Below the pieces are notes generated by a model. It did not search any database. It had not been told where the DNA came from and saw only the letters and a program-made list of their open reading frames with translations. Below, one piece after another: positions 35,801 through 45,889 of a stretch of DNA of 64,000 nt (position 1 is its first letter; the number at the start of each line of letters is the position of its first letter). The stretch spans positions 434,001-498,000 of the forward strand of contig JAMZAV010000306.1 in assembly GCA_024449915.1 (NCBI GenBank). The letters run 5' to 3'. This DNA is from Sweltsa coloradensis (taxonomy: Eukaryota > Arthropoda > Insecta > Plecoptera > Chloroperlidae). Both the position numbers and the translations under genes were made by a program.

Positions 35801-38800
35801 CACGCTCACCAAAATGTACGATCGTGTCATGGAGAGGCTTAGAACACTTGTAACATCGCCGCATTGTACGGTGGCTGTAACGCGCAGTGTTTTCAGTCAC
35901 GTCAAACAGGCGCCAGTATTCCCGCTTGCAACCACGACATACCTGTAAATAAAATGGAATCTTCAGTTATATTTAAGTTACCTTTTATTAGAGGCAATAG
36001 CCAATCAGTTATAGTATAGCATTAATTTTAACAAAAACAGCATTAGGTAATGATTAAATGATGATTTTAACTTGGGGACAGGTAGATAGAGCCAGAACCG
36101 CGATTCTATAACTCCGACCGAATTGGATTCGGACGTTTTCTACCGTAATCGACTCGGCTGTTAGTTATCAACCCGGTTGAGGTCGATATCATTGCGATAT
36201 ACTAGGAAAACGCTTAAGTCCCGCCGCGTTGTTGGATGAGCATAATTGGTGCATTGAGCTGCCATATGTTATGCGGATTTTCTGTTGTTCTGTGGAAAAA
36301 TCATTACAAAGTTGAAGATTTTTTTAAAATTTAATTAAATTAAATACAAAATTAACTTAAATTTTAAATTCTTTTGATAAATCGTAATTTAAAAAAAGAA
36401 AAAAATCGTAAAATGTGATTTTTATAAGAAATAATTATTCGATTGCGCTTAAATTTAACACGAATATATATATTGATTCATAGCATTTGTCGAAAAAGTT
36501 TGCCCCGACTGGGGTTGGAACCCAGAACCCCGGCTTAACGTGCCATAGCTTTACCAATTAAGCTACCGGGACCACAGAACAAACCTTTACGAAACTGCTA
36601 TTTGTTGTGACTGTTGACTTTCATGACATAATCTAACAGAAGACTGCAATGTAGCTGTCAAATCTGAAAGATCACAACTGCTATGAATCAATAACTATGT
36701 CCTTAAAGCGGGCTTATGCTTAAAAACCTAATATTCATATATATATATAGCCTATATTAATTCATAAAATTAAGGTTCTGTGAAAAAATCATTACAATAG
36801 GATAAAGCATGTAGGTGTTATAAGTAGGGATGACGAAACCCGACTTTTTTACGACCCGGGCACCCGTCCACATTACCCGCGGGTTACCAGGGTAGTAACA
36901 CAAAAAAATCGTGTGGGGTGTCTAATGAACTGTGAAGAAACACGCTCATCAATTATCGTAATATCTCGGTCGACGTAATGCTGTTCTATAAACAATGACG
37001 TGCCGATGAAGTAGTATTTCATAATCACGAAAGAGGAACAGCAGCGGGCCATTAAGATAACACTCACGCATCTGCTTTATATCTTGACACAGTCAAGTCA
37101 AGGTCACGACTCACGATGATGCGTTGGCGCGGGGCGTGGGCTGGGGGGACTGGAGCCCGAATTAGAGTAAACAAGATAAGGAAAGGTTTATCACCATGGA
37201 TGATAGCTTTTAAGTTTTGACTTCTAGCAGATTGAAAACATAAGTGATGTTGTGGTAATTATTTACGCAGTATAATCTCTGGAAGATCGCACGAGTGTTT
37301 AGGCAGGAGAAGAGGGGGGGGGGGCATACTCAGCACACTGCACAAGTCGGCGGCATGAACAAAGGACATTATAATTCGAAGCAAAAACGCCGCCAAGCAC
37401 AAAAGATATGAGAAAGCGCATGTTTACATTAGCCTTCCGCCTTCAATGTGACACCTCAATTCAGGAACCAGGTTTTACGGGTAAACGGGTAGTGGAAACA
37501 CGTACCCGTACCCGACTTCGTCGGGCGGGTACCCGGTACCCGTCGTCTTCCCTAGTTATAAGTCAAAGAATTGTTTAAAAAAAGAAATAAAAACGTAAAA
37601 TTTTGATTTTCACGAGAAATAATTTTTCGATTGTGCTCAAATTTCACACGAATATCTTAATTCATAAAATTAAGGTTCTGTGAAAAAATCATTAAAATCG
37701 GATAAAACATGTAGGCCTAGGTGTTAAAAGTCGAAGAAATTTTTTTAAATCGAAAAAAAATCGTTAAACTGCGATTTTCATGAGAAATAATTTTTCGATT
37801 GCGCTCAAAAACGTGGCAGTTCTAAGTTCAGAGATTTCAAAGGCCTCCACAAAATTTCATTGCTATTGGAGTATCGGTTTAGCCGGAATCGTGCTGACAA
37901 ACACACAAAAATACAGAAAAAAAAAAAACATTCCGGATTTTTTTCTCCAGGACCCCTATTCTCGAGTTTTCTCACTGGCTTTTCACGGCGTGAAATGGGC
38001 GTGTGATGTGAGTTCACAAACTGACGGCGGGTTGCTATTCTCGACTCTCGATTTCGCAGGTTTTGTGAGTGTAATCACTCACTCACTCGAAGACACTGTC
38101 ACGTTTCAAAACCCTTGTGACATCTCTCACAAAGTAATTGGGCCGTAATATATATCATAAAATAGCATGCGTACACTTCTTTAATATTGTTTAGAATGTT
38201 ATTCTCGAGTTTTCTCACTGGCTTTTCACGGCGTGAAATGGGCGTGTGATGTGAGTTCACACACTGACGGCGGGTTGCTATTCTCGACTCTCGATTTCGC
38301 AGGTTTTGTGAGTGTAATCACTCACTCACTCGAAGACACTGTCACGTTTCAAAACCCTTGTGACATCTCTCACAAAGTAATTGGGCCGTAATATATATCA
38401 TAAAATAGCATGCGTACACTTCTTTAATATTGTTTAGAATGTAATTTTAAGTGAAATGTACCATCAATCACGGCATAGACATAATAAAATGTTGAACTAC
38501 TTTGAACTATTTTCCTACGCGCAAGCCTACCCTAGGCTCCTACCGTCGGGATGTTAACAAGCCACATAACCACAAAATGCATCACATAATATTTGGTTAA
38601 TTAAGTACTTAATATTAAAACATACCCCATAACCGTAGAGTCAACACAGTATTTAATATTTTGCATTACTTTACAAGTCGTTGTCCTTACGCAAGCCTAC
38701 CATCTAGGCTTCCTACAGTCGGGATGTAAACAAACCACTAACCACAAAATGCATCACGTAATATTTTGTTATGAACTTGATATTAAAACATACCCCATAA

Positions 38801-41800
38801 CAGCTGTAGACAACACAGTATTTAAATTAAATATTTTTGCATGCAGGGTGTAGGGTCAATGGGGGTAAGTGTGGTTTGGGGGTAAGTGTGGCATCTGCTT
38901 ATAAGTGTTCAGGGTTGCAGTTTTGGTAAATTTTTATTTTATTAAAGTAGTAACTAGACTTTTTTATACTAAAAAAAAAATTGGGGGCCTCCCACAAGAA
39001 CTAATCCTAAATTTTAAATTTTAAAGAAAAAGCACCTTCGCTGGATTAACTAAGTGCAATTCTACGCAGACCTTGCAATATTTAGTTATATTCTGCAAAT
39101 ATTTTTTTTAAATTTATGTCCACATGTTGTGCTTATTGGTTAATGTGCCTATGTAATAATGGGGGGGAAAAAAATCCATAAATTTCAAATTTGCTTGGTG
39201 CAAATTTAGGTGCCACACTTACCTCAGTATTTTTACATACCGGGGCAAGTGTGGCAACATTGTATTTAGATGGCGGTGGACATAGCTGCACATTAGTTGG
39301 CTGTATTGACATTACTTGATGGCCACAGAAGAATAAGAAGAGTGGTATCAACTCATCCCATGCTTGCAAGCAAAAAAAGCAAAAAAAGCAAAAAAAAAAA
39401 AAAAAGTTGATAAAAAGTGTAAATGTCGCATTGACTTAGCAGAAGTTATTACAAAAGATGACTATTTAGCTAATCTGAAAATAAAAAAAAGAACTTGTCA
39501 TGAAGAAGGGCAAAGATAAGCCTAAGGCTTCCAAAAGCAAGAATAAAAGTAAGCCCGCAGGTAAACAAACTGAGCGTAGGAAAGACATAGGACGTAGGAC
39601 ATGCCTAGTCCAGGTATCAGAAAGTGACGATGAAGACACTCCAATGAGTATTTCATCGGACAACAGTTGTTCCGATTGTAATGAAGATATAGGTCTAGGT
39701 GATCCGGTTGTTCTTATTTCCCCAGTTCCAAATTTGTAAGTGAATGGGGCATTTGTGCTAGTCGAATACCTGGGAGGCAAGCGAAAAGAATCAAAATATC
39801 GGTATGTATGCATTGTACAATCGGGACTTGATAATGAAGATGAGCTTAAAGTAATGGGTCTACGTGCTACAGACCACACCAAAATAACTTTTGCACCAGT
39901 AGAGAAGGATTTATCATATCAATCTTGCCCAGGTGTTGGGCATTTTACCCGCACCAGATATCACTTGTGTAGGTTCAAGAGTACGCTACTCTTTCCATGG
40001 CCCAGTGGATACAAATGAGCCAATGTAAGAGAAAAAAAAAGCACAATGCATAATTTCATGTTAAATAATACTAAAAATGCATTGTTCTAGTTAGCTTATG
40101 TCATAGGCCCTACTCATGTGTAACTTATATTATAACACTTTTTATGTTGGTAAAAACCTTTAATTGACATTTTGTGCGTAGTTCTAATTAAGACTGTATT
40201 TGTTTATAATAACCAGTAAAACCATCATACAAGTCTAGTTTTATTTTTATTTTTAGTAGCTCTAGGTATAACCTGTATGCCACATTTACCCCAGCAAAAT
40301 CCTGCATGATTTACTTCATAAAACAAAGTGATGCCACACTTGCCTCATAAGCCGCCACACTTGCCCCAAACTGCGGGGCAAGTGTGGCGGCGCACTTTTT
40401 ATGTAACTTTTTTTTATTTTCCCTTTGTTTTACAAAGTGCCTTTGTTATATTCAACACTTTAGTTGAAAACATTACAAAGTTCTTAGATTTCAAATTTGA
40501 AAGTATTAGGTCAACATTAACTAAGGAAAACTAACCATCAAAGTCAAACTTTTTTTTTTCATGCCACACTTACCCCCATTGACCCTACACAACTTAGTAT
40601 TTACTTCACTTAATTCATGTTATTTCGCCAGCTTCAAGACATAATGCGTTTGGGTAGCCTACGAAGGAGCAACTCAACTCAACTCCTAGCAAGCAAGTGC
40701 TTCACATCACTGCTACCCCCACCGCTCTGCGTGTCCCGTTAGACGAGCCAAGGGAGGGTTGCTATTGGCCGGGTGAAAGAGCTGTTTTAAACCTATTTGA
40801 ATCCTATTGGTTAGTGGTTCGCGGGGTGAAATTGGCTAGCCTCGTTGCAGGGTCCCAGTGAGAGCCTTGTGAGTGGAAGAATTCGTTCTCAATTTTATCT
40901 CGAGAATAGCAATTGGTGCGTTTTGTGACTCACACATCGCAATGTGTGTTGAGTTCACTCACATGAGTGGGAATTTCACAAATTTCGAGAATAAGGGTCC
41001 AGTGTAGTGAAATGGAATCTTTGCTTCGCTCATCCAAATACGTGACAACCGAATCCGACTCGGTTATTTTTCGTTAGCCAAGATTTGTTTGTTTGATTAG
41101 TAAAAATGGTGGATGATAACCCTTGGCCTACATGTAAACACAACCAGATTATTAACTTTCCCAAACGAATAACAATAGTATGCTCAAAGAAAACCTACCT
41201 TTAGTAAGGGCCTACCCCTAAAAGTCCCGTACGTTCCCTTTCTTCATGAAATTATACCATTTAAAACCAATTTCTCCCCGATTGGAAATAATACACACAT
41301 GTACTATGTCATTTCAAAGATTTGACAACTGACTGCGAATCATTTGTTCACATTTGGCCGTCCACTGCCATGTCAATCATTCCTTTCGACCTCGACCAAC
41401 AACAACCGAATCAATTACCGTTGCTCCGAGTCGATTACCATTGACGAATTGAATTCGTAGAGTTACTGAATAGAGGCCCAGGCCCTAGGTAAAATGCAAT
41501 AAAAAGGGGGGGGGGGAATGCATAAGATAAACTTTAATCAAGTTTAAGTTGAAGGAGTTGAAAATTTAATTTGAAAAAAATAAAATGTAAACTACGTATT
41601 AGGCCTAGGCCTATTGTGAAAAGAGTAGGCCTAAATTGCTTTCAATGTGTTACTTTGTTACAAATCGTTATAATCGTCTAAATAATGAACTGCTCGGTGT
41701 AGTAGGCCTATGATATAAAAAGAGTACTATTTGTTAGGCATAAATTTCCATAAAGGTATTGATATCATTTTTTTTCTTCATATTGATAAATTGATTGTAT

Positions 41801-43304
41801 CTAATTATTGATATTGCTATTGTTCGGCAGCCCTATTGATCAATAATGTTGGTAAAAAAATGGTGCAAATTTCTCCAGTTCAGAGAAGCGTGATCAAGAT
41901 TAGATATGCCTAGGACTTACCGCTACCTAGGCCTATGTGTATTAAAAAGTCAACGCCAAATATTTTTGGTCAGATATAGTGAGCATTCTTTTAGCCTCCT
42001 CTGACATAGGCCCTACCTAGTGAAGTGCAAATTATTAAATTATCATGTTCCTCACAAGACACAAAAAACCTACAATAGAAGTGAACAAACAATGAACAGT
42101 ATGATATGGCGCGTTTGGATTTTTCGTTTCAGAAGACGTGCAATTCATAGGCCCTAATATTTGCATTATTGATTATCAAAATGTTAAATTAAATATCGAT
42201 TATCGAACAATAATATTGATAAGACCCTAGTGTGTACATCTCCAGAGTCCAGACCTAACACTATTTAGTATTTACACAGAAAAATTGGTGTTGACTTTAA
42301 AGAAAATTTTGATATTGATCATGCGCTAATTGGGTCTCAAAAGTGGAACTAGTATTTTACTGACATAATCAATCGATAATAGCTTCCTTTGTTTGTCCTG
42401 TTTCAATTACACCAGGTACAAGTTTGTCACGAAAACCCGTTTTTCTGTCCTGGTGTAAATGTAGGCCTACCTGTCACAACGCAGAAACGTTTTTTTGTCC
42501 TGTTGTAAGTTACCACTACTGCGACTGGAGTAAGAATTTTACACCTGCTTATTTAGCAGGAGTGGGTGTAAAACGACAAAATGTTGCGCCATTTTTAAAG
42601 TTTGTAGTGGCTTGGTTGGTGTAGTGAGAAGCTAAGAAAGAAGCTAGAAGTTAAAATGGAAAAAGCCGGGCCGAGCAATATCTTTCCCAGTGATTATATG
42701 AATATTCACGGCCTTTCTTAAAAGGGACAATGCCAATTAATCAACCATTAAGCAAAAACCTTAGACCAGGGCCGACATAACCTAAAACTAGGATAGGTCT
42801 GCATGAAAGACGTTTAGCAATATTATGCACAACAATGTACTAGAAACCTATTATCTAGGCCAAAATATTGAAAAATATAGTTAGGCCCAAAGCCTATTAG
42901 CCTATCATCGTGTGGTATATAGGCTCTAGGCTTTCGTTGCCTCGTCAAATGTCAAAACTGGGTGCAAGTATGTTTGTTTGTCCTACTGAGGGTAACGTGT
43001 ACTTATTACTCCCATTTCCGTTTTTATGACGCATATCCGGATGATTCCAGGAGTACATATGTGAACCTGGTACAGGACAAACAAACAAACCTAATGAATC
43101 TTCACATGACAGTGACAGAAGGTAACACCTACTTCAATGTACATGTTGCCGTGAACTTCCGAGAGTGCAAACTTGGGCAGCCCGGAGCGCAGATGAAGCC
43201 CATCACAATTCTGCGAGACAACATGTCTGAGAATCCGTGCCCGGTGGAGCTCAGACAGGGCCATGTGAGTGAGAGTTGGCTCGGCCTGGGTGAGGTCGTG
43301 AAGC
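28636..43304 (-). CDS. SIRT7: NAD-dependent protein deacylase sirtuin-7, 3' four exons
   Basis: SIRT7 is a class IV sirtuin of the nucleus and nucleolus that removes acyl groups from histones and ribosome-biogenesis factors using NAD+. Four exons join in frame: 43304-43133, 35942-35712, 30496-30376, 29888-28636. All introns are GT-AG (7190, 5215 and 487 bp). Landmarks in order: [22 protein letters not shown] with the catalytic His, the zinc pairs CRGC and [16 protein letters not shown], the NAD-pocket [23 protein letters not shown], and KCDEVM. These follow vertebrate SIRT7 closely. The part encoded here is about 590 aa, although whole human SIRT7 is 400 aa, because the last exon adds a long C-terminal insertion. 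Upstream exons for the TGAGIST/YRGP Rossmann part were not found. They may lie in the poor sequence at 45.9-50.6 kb or beyond. Confidence 0.95.
29967..30080 (+). repeat. Tandem duplicated tRNA-like SINE head in SIRT7 intron
   Basis: GTGTGGCTTGTTGGCCTGCT resembles the SINE family 1 head. The following GTTAGTGTCCATGCTTCTAA plus TGCAGAAGGT is repeated about 55 bp later with TTATCA in place of TTCTAA. No SINE body follows. Confidence 0.55.
30376..30496 (-). CDS. SIRT7: SIRT7 exon: KKYPWLW to KISG
   Basis: Acceptor CTTATTTCAG, 121 bp, donor AGTG|GTGAGTT. Encodes [20 protein letters not shown], then [20 protein letters not shown], plus the first base of a split Gly codon. Confidence 0.95.
30895..31905 (-). 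pseudogene. LINE reverse transcriptase C-terminal fragment
   Basis: Frame on the minus strand from about 31,905 to the stop at 30,895. Reads [20 protein letters not shown], then [11 protein letters not shown], the catalytic box YADDI, and late RT/thumb motifs [10 protein letters not shown] and [11 protein letters not shown] with [11 protein letters not shown]. This order is typical of non-LTR retrotransposon RTs. The finger part of RT and any endonuclease are missing, and a stop lies just upstream. It lies in a SIRT7 intron in the same direction as the gene. Clade not assigned. Little decay within the frame suggests a fairly recent insertion. Confidence 0.9.
31906..32658. other. Intronic; TTAA-rich microsatellite, otherwise nothing
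   Basis: An AATT/ATTA simple repeat lies near 31,912-31,945. A CGATCGAT-rich patch at 32,325-32,400 resembles the subterminal parts of the MITE at 22,787. No coding sequence recognised. Confidence 0.45.
32659..33363. mobile_element. piggyBac-like non-autonomous element
   Basis: Flanked by TTAA at 32,655-32,658 and 33,364-33,367. The ends are CCTTTTCTGTGCGGCC and the inverse of CCTTTTCAATGCTGGG. TTAA target duplication with CC-start TIRs is the piggyBac signature. The left subterminal part holds GTGCGGCC followed by the palindrome TCGAGTATACTCGA, twice (32,676 and 32,720). No transposase. Confidence 0.7.
33364..33737. other. Intronic, AAAT simple repeats
   Basis: (AAAT)n stretches near 33,518-33,540 and 33,716-33,737. 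The second probably belongs to the tail of the adjoining SINE. Confidence 0.6.
33738..34562 (-). mobile_element. SINE family 1, copy S4, split by another SINE
   Basis: The tail half (33,738-33,878) and head half (34,304-34,562) of one minus-sense copy are separated by a complete plus-sense copy. The break is at GGAAATATA|GCAATCAGTGG in the family consensus. The halves together make one near-full-length SINE. Confidence 0.88.
33879..34303 (+). mobile_element. SINE family 1, copy S5, inserted into S4
   Basis: Starts GCTCGTTGGTCTTGTTGTTA, with anticodon loop TTCCAAT, B-box GGGTTCGATTCCC, the 22 bp AGAAGTTTTTTAACTTCT-containing hairpin, full body, TATATAACTGAGTGGGCAGA end and an AAAT/TTTA tail. 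Full length, so a good reference copy for the family. Confidence 0.92.
34879..35675 (+). mobile_element. Family A element, variant copy A5
   Basis: The left end uses the variant ACTAGGAAGCTTTGCAAACG, then GCGTTGTTGGATGAGCGTAT. The interior has about four ~145 bp units (CGATTGCGCTCAAATTT and GGATAAAGCATGTAG in each). The right end is GCTTTGCTCGCTATGCTCAT plus CCAAT. It lies in the SIRT7 intron 37 bp from an exon. Confidence 0.85.
35712..35942 (-). CDS. SIRT7: SIRT7 exon: zinc ribbon and NAD-binding SSLK
   Basis: Acceptor TTATTTACAG, 77 codons in phase 0, donor CTCAAG|GTAGGCC. It reads [17 protein letters not shown]..., then [19 protein letters not shown], and ends CIGSSLK. The four zinc-binding cysteines (CRGC, CYKC) are all present. 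It begins 37 bp above the end of family A copy A5. Confidence 0.95.
36480..36757 (-). mobile_element. SINE family 4, inside family A copy A6
   Basis: Minus-strand reading: CCGGTAGCTTAATTGGTAAA (A-box-like), an anticodon arm, then GGGTTCTGGGTTCCAACCCC (B-box with one change). ATTCATA flanks both sides, consistent with a 7-8 bp target duplication inside family A consensus sequence AATTCATAAAATTAAGG. Confidence 0.65.
36825..37554. mobile_element. hAT-like element with perfect 8 bp duplication
   Basis: Ends TAGGGATGACGA and the inverse TCGTCTTCCCTA. Perfect GTTATAAG at 36,817-36,824 and 37,555-37,562, and the family A consensus has a single GTTATAAG there. Subterminal regions contain repeated ACCCGCCCGAC/GGGTACCCG blocks. 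No transposase. Confidence 0.88.
37961..38447. repeat. 244 bp tandem duplication, near identical
   Basis: CTCGAGTTTTCTCACTGGCT starts at 37,961 and 38,205. The two units differ at very few bases, so the duplication is recent or homogenised. Each unit holds TTCACGGCGTGAA and TCACTCACTCACT stretches. Confidence 0.92.
38510..38835. repeat. ~173 bp imperfect tandem duplication
   Basis: CGCAAGCCTACC occurs at about 38,520 and 38,692. CGTCGGGATGTTAACAA and AGTCGGGATGTAAACAA follow at equal spacing, as does ATTAAAACATACCCCATAAC. Confidence 0.75.
39410..40018 (+). pseudogene. C-terminal relic of a transposon protein
   Basis: One frame with an internal TAA at 39,737-39,739. It reads a Lys-rich stretch ([17 protein letters not shown]), an acidic Ser/Asp stretch, then [20 protein letters not shown] and [15 protein letters not shown] Lys-rich linker followed by a GxxVLVxYxGKK...Y small barrel-like module is familiar to me from the C-termini of transposon-encoded proteins in invertebrate genomes. 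That is recollection, not a search. The DDE catalytic core is absent. Confidence 0.5.
40351..40391. repeat. Perfect 17 bp-arm hairpin
   Basis: GCCGCCACACTTGCCCC, a 7 bp loop, then GGGGCAAGTGTGGCGGC. It is built from two inverted copies of the element's subterminal motif. Confidence 0.95.
41038..43132. other. SIRT7 intron; no other gene seen
   Basis: Many TAGGCCTA motifs (about 41,602, 41,628, 41,705, 41,927, 42,465). A diverged ATCGATTATC patch near 42,170-42,230 resembles the MITE at 22,787. The frame at 42,424-42,624 has no family features. Confidence 0.5.
43133..43304 (-). CDS. SIRT7: SIRT7 exon: QN-D and HG catalytic motifs
   Basis: Starts after the acceptor TTTGTCCACAG; a perfect TACTAAC branch-point-like site sits at 43,326-43,332. 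It begins with the last base of a split codon, then encodes [19 protein letters not shown] through GNMYIE (57 codons). It includes SQNCDGLH and the catalytic HGN. The donor is GAA|GTAGGTGTT. The 122-codon plus-strand frame across it is an antisense shadow. Confidence 0.93.
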
Positions 43305-43577
43305 CTGTGGACAAACAATCAAGATGTTAGTAAAATATTGAAGATATTTTAGCTAGGACTTCTAAGGTAGGCTATTGCCTCTATTGTTATCATTCATTTA
43401 TCATTATCAGTGTTAGGTAAGTTCCCGCAAAAAAAGGAACTTTTAAAAGTTAAGGTACTTGGTCTTTAAAGGGAACTTTTAAAAGATAGGGCCTACAGTT
43501 CCTTCACAAAAAAGGAACTTTTGAGTTCCTGAAATAAATAATCAAAGTTCCCATTTAAAGGTTCTTTTATCAGATAA

Positions 43578-43840
43578 ACTAGGAAAACGCCAAAGTCGTT
43601 GTAAGACGAGTGAGTGAACCATGTGTTGAGTACCCAGGAACATTCCCTTTCTTCCCCCTACCTTTTAAAGGTCTCTCTTGCATCATAGGCTAGAGTGGTG
43701 CATTATGGCCTCACAGTTGACTTGTCCTTACACCAACTAAACTCAAAACCCTATTATTAAACAAACTTAAATGCAAATGTTCCCGGGTACCCAACACATG
43801 ACTCGCTCACTCGTCTTAACGACTTTGGCGTTTTCCTAGT
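43578..43840. mobile_element. Family C MITE with ~62 bp TIRs
   Basis: ACTAGGAAAACGCCAAAGTC at the left and its inverse at the right, then GAGTGAGTGAACCATGTGTT against its near inverse. TIRs match over about 62 bp with few differences. The 140 bp centre is non-coding. The outer 13 bases are the same as those of family A. Confidence 0.92.
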
Positions 43841-44159
43841 AGGTAGGGCCTATTTAAATAATTATTAAGGACATGTTTTGAAATGCATATAACGCAGTGT
43901 AGCCTACGTCAACTGTGACAATACTATGGAAAACATATCCAGTACGAAATACGTGTAAATATTGCAAGACTTACTCAATCTCTGAGTGGAATTTGTGGAT
44001 ACCTTGAGCGTGCAAGATTACATACACCTTGGTCACTGCATACAATCACAGCCACAATGATTCATTAAAAATGACTTCCTCAAAAACAAAAACATTGTCG
44101 TTAAAATAAATCTTACAAATTTAAGATTGTTTTTAAATTATTAGGCTATATCTTGTAGT

Positions 44160-44393
44160 TGTAGGTTTAAATTGCAAAGGATTTTTCTCATATTGTTGGC
44201 AGTTCTCAGTTACCTGGTCACGGATGTCTGTTTAAAATTTCAGCTCAATCAATTTGGCCGTTCGGCAGAATGGGACCAGACAGACAGACAGACAGACAGA
44301 CATTTTACATTTGACAGACACATTAAGCACGACGAAGACCCGATCAAATCAAGTGGCATTATAAATCCTCATTCGCTTTGCTCACTCATCTAA
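44160..44393. mobile_element. Family D element end
   Basis: Minus-strand reading: TTAGATGAGTGAGCAAAGCG, then GTCTGTCTGTCTGTCTG, GCCGAACGGCCAAATTGATT and GAGCTGAAATTTTAAACAGA. Same block order as families A and B. The far end was not identified. Confidence 0.5.
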
Positions 44394-44709
44394 TTATGGT
44401 AGGGCCTACAAAGGATTTATGGCACTATTTTTAAGCCGCGCCGTCGCGAGCAAATATGACAGCCTGTTCATCATTCGAGGTTAGGCCTCCTAAAAATGAT
44501 ATGCTTCTGTTTTTTATCAACGATTTTCATAGGCCTATCTGTATCAGCTAAATATGTTTTGAAATTTAGAGGCATGGTGGGTTTTGTCATCTCTAAGAGT
44601 GAAAGGAACTTCCAAAACTTTATTAAAAGTTCCCCAAAACTTGTAGGGGCGTAACTTTTTTTTGTGAGTTCCTCTAGGCCCCTAACTAAAAATGGAACGT
44701 GTTCCTTAA

Positions 44710-45449
44710 ACTAGGAAACGCTCAGTTGGACGCGTTGATAAGCGAGCACGTGCTATAGCTAGACCCACATTGCACATTTTTTTAAAATTTTAAAATTTGC
44801 GACGTTCGCTGTCCACAGGGCCAGCACAGGGCCATGTTTCCAATATTATTTATTATTGCCAAGGTATTTGGGTAAACCCGTGTGCCGTGTGTAAACCTTT
44901 ACTTTGTGGATAAAATCCACCGCCATCTAGAGGACCTTGACTCCTTGGGAAAACTATTTAAACTCTTTGTTGACAAATAATATACTGCTTCCTCGAAAGT
45001 ATTTTGATTACTTCTAGGTGGCAGTGCATTAGAAACTTCGCGCGTCTTTTCGTTGCCATGGCAACGTTACTTTTGTTATAATGTAATTTCCATCTACACT
45101 ACTTATCAGATCAAAATAAAATTAACATATTTGTGACCGGACGGACATTCAAAATGATTTGGCTATCTCAGATTTTGTCGCCGTTTAGTTTGAAGAAAAA
45201 CTTTCGATTAACTTTAATGTAACTTTTTAACTTTCTGAACGATTTTGCCACAAAACTAATGGAATGGCATTCAATCGAGAACGAAGCTTGCGGATGGTCA
45301 AAATTTCAACTCGATCCGAGCCTCCGTTCGAACGTTATGGCGAGACATACAAACAAAAAACAAACAAACAAACAAAAAAAACAAAAAACAAAACCAGTGA
45401 CTAATTTTTCCGGCAGAGTCAAATGGAAACGCTCGCTTCGCTCGCTTAA
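44710..45449 (+). mobile_element. Family B TIR element, copy B2
   Basis: ACTAGGAAACGCTCAGTTGG, CGCGTTGATAAGCGAGCACG at the left; GAAACGCTCGCTTCGCTCGC then TTAA at the right. Opposite orientation to B1. Contains AACTCGATCCGAGCCTCCGT and GTAACTTTTTAACTTTCTGA. Confidence 0.88.
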
Positions 45450-45501
45450 AAATTCCCGAAAAAGGAACGCGTTCTTTTTTAAAAGTTCCTACCCAACATT
45501 G

Positions 45502-45845
45502 ATTTACATTTACATTTTACATTTACATTTATTTATAAGCTTACAGTTATACAAATTTTTGTATGGTGGCAAGGTACAATATTAACATTTAAATACTAAA
45601 ATATAATATTCATAATATTTAGGCCTACAAATTTACAAATTTTCCAAAGAACTTTTAAAATGAATTAGCCCATCTTTCTTTACAGTGCTCTCAGGTAACA
45701 AATTCCATTCAGATACTGTTCTATTAATAAACAAAAATTTTCCTATATCTGTCTTAATAATATCTCTTTTAAATTTCCAATCATGATCCCCCCTACCCTT
45801 ATAAATCCCCCTTTGAAGAAAACTAGTGACTTCTCCCACCTGGAA
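45502..45845 (-). pseudogene. LINE 3' end fragment
   Basis: Minus-strand frame 45,839-45,633 reads FKRDIIKTDIGKFLFINRTV, SEWNLLPES, then IHFKSSLENL and a stop. The F..NR.V..WN.LP......F...L pattern is the usual C-terminus of CR1/L2-type LINE ORF2. The 3' UTR ends in an AAATGTAAATGTAAATG simple repeat at 45,502-45,530, which is also typical of those clades. 5' truncated. Confidence 0.8.
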
Positions 45846-45889
45846 ATCCCTGACGCTTGGGAAAAGCCCCCGGCCAAACCCTAACCTCG

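Larger units (their letters stand above)
38853..40585 (+). mobile_element. Tc1/mariner (pogo-like) element, decayed
   Basis: Ends GGGTCAATGGGGGTAAGTGT and its inverse, flanked by TA (38,851-38,852 and 40,586-40,587). TA duplication with a ~22 bp TIR fits Tc1/mariner. The motif TGCCACACTTRCCCC recurs many times near both ends and inside. Encodes the relic at 39,410-40,018. Confidence 0.75.
37951..40999. mobile_element. Family F TIR element (3.05 kb) with 3 bp duplication CAG
   Basis: Left end GACCCCTATTCTCGAG, right end TTTCGAGAATAAGGGTC. CAG precedes and follows it, and the intact family A site CTCCAGTGTAG has one CAG. It contains a 244 bp tandem duplication, a 173 bp duplication and a Tc1/mariner-like element. 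No transposase of its own was seen. A 3 bp duplication fits CACTA- or PIF-type elements but the TIR does not settle it. Confidence 0.75.
36201..41037 (+). mobile_element. Family A copy A6, split by three insertions
   Basis: Left end ACTAGGAAAACGCTTAAGTC at 36,201. The interior continues at 36,758, 37,563 and 41,000, and the right end GCTTCGCTCATCCAA closes at 41,037. The interruptions are a SINE (36,480-36,757), a hAT-like element (36,825-37,554) and a 3 kb TIR element (37,951-40,999). Each break point reads through cleanly when compared with A3 or A5. Confidence 0.85.
43408..45501. mobile_element. hAT-like host element carrying families C, D and B
   Basis: Left end CAGTGTTAGGTAAGTTCC and right end inverse CAATGTTGGGTAGGAACTTT. 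The interior next to both ends is full of GGAACTTTTAAAAGTT-type repeats. The continuity of this repeat on both sides of family C (43,578-43,840) and family B (44,710-45,449) shows those are insertions. No clear 8 bp duplication was found, so the outer limits are less certain. Confidence 0.6.

Noticed and set aside
39466..39882. 138-codon minus-strand ORF
   Set aside because: Antisense of the Lys-rich transposon protein relic; Ser/Leu-rich by complement.
42962..43330. 122-codon plus-strand ORF
   Set aside because: It is the antisense of the SIRT7 exon at 43,133-43,304; the minus strand shows splice sites and clear homology.
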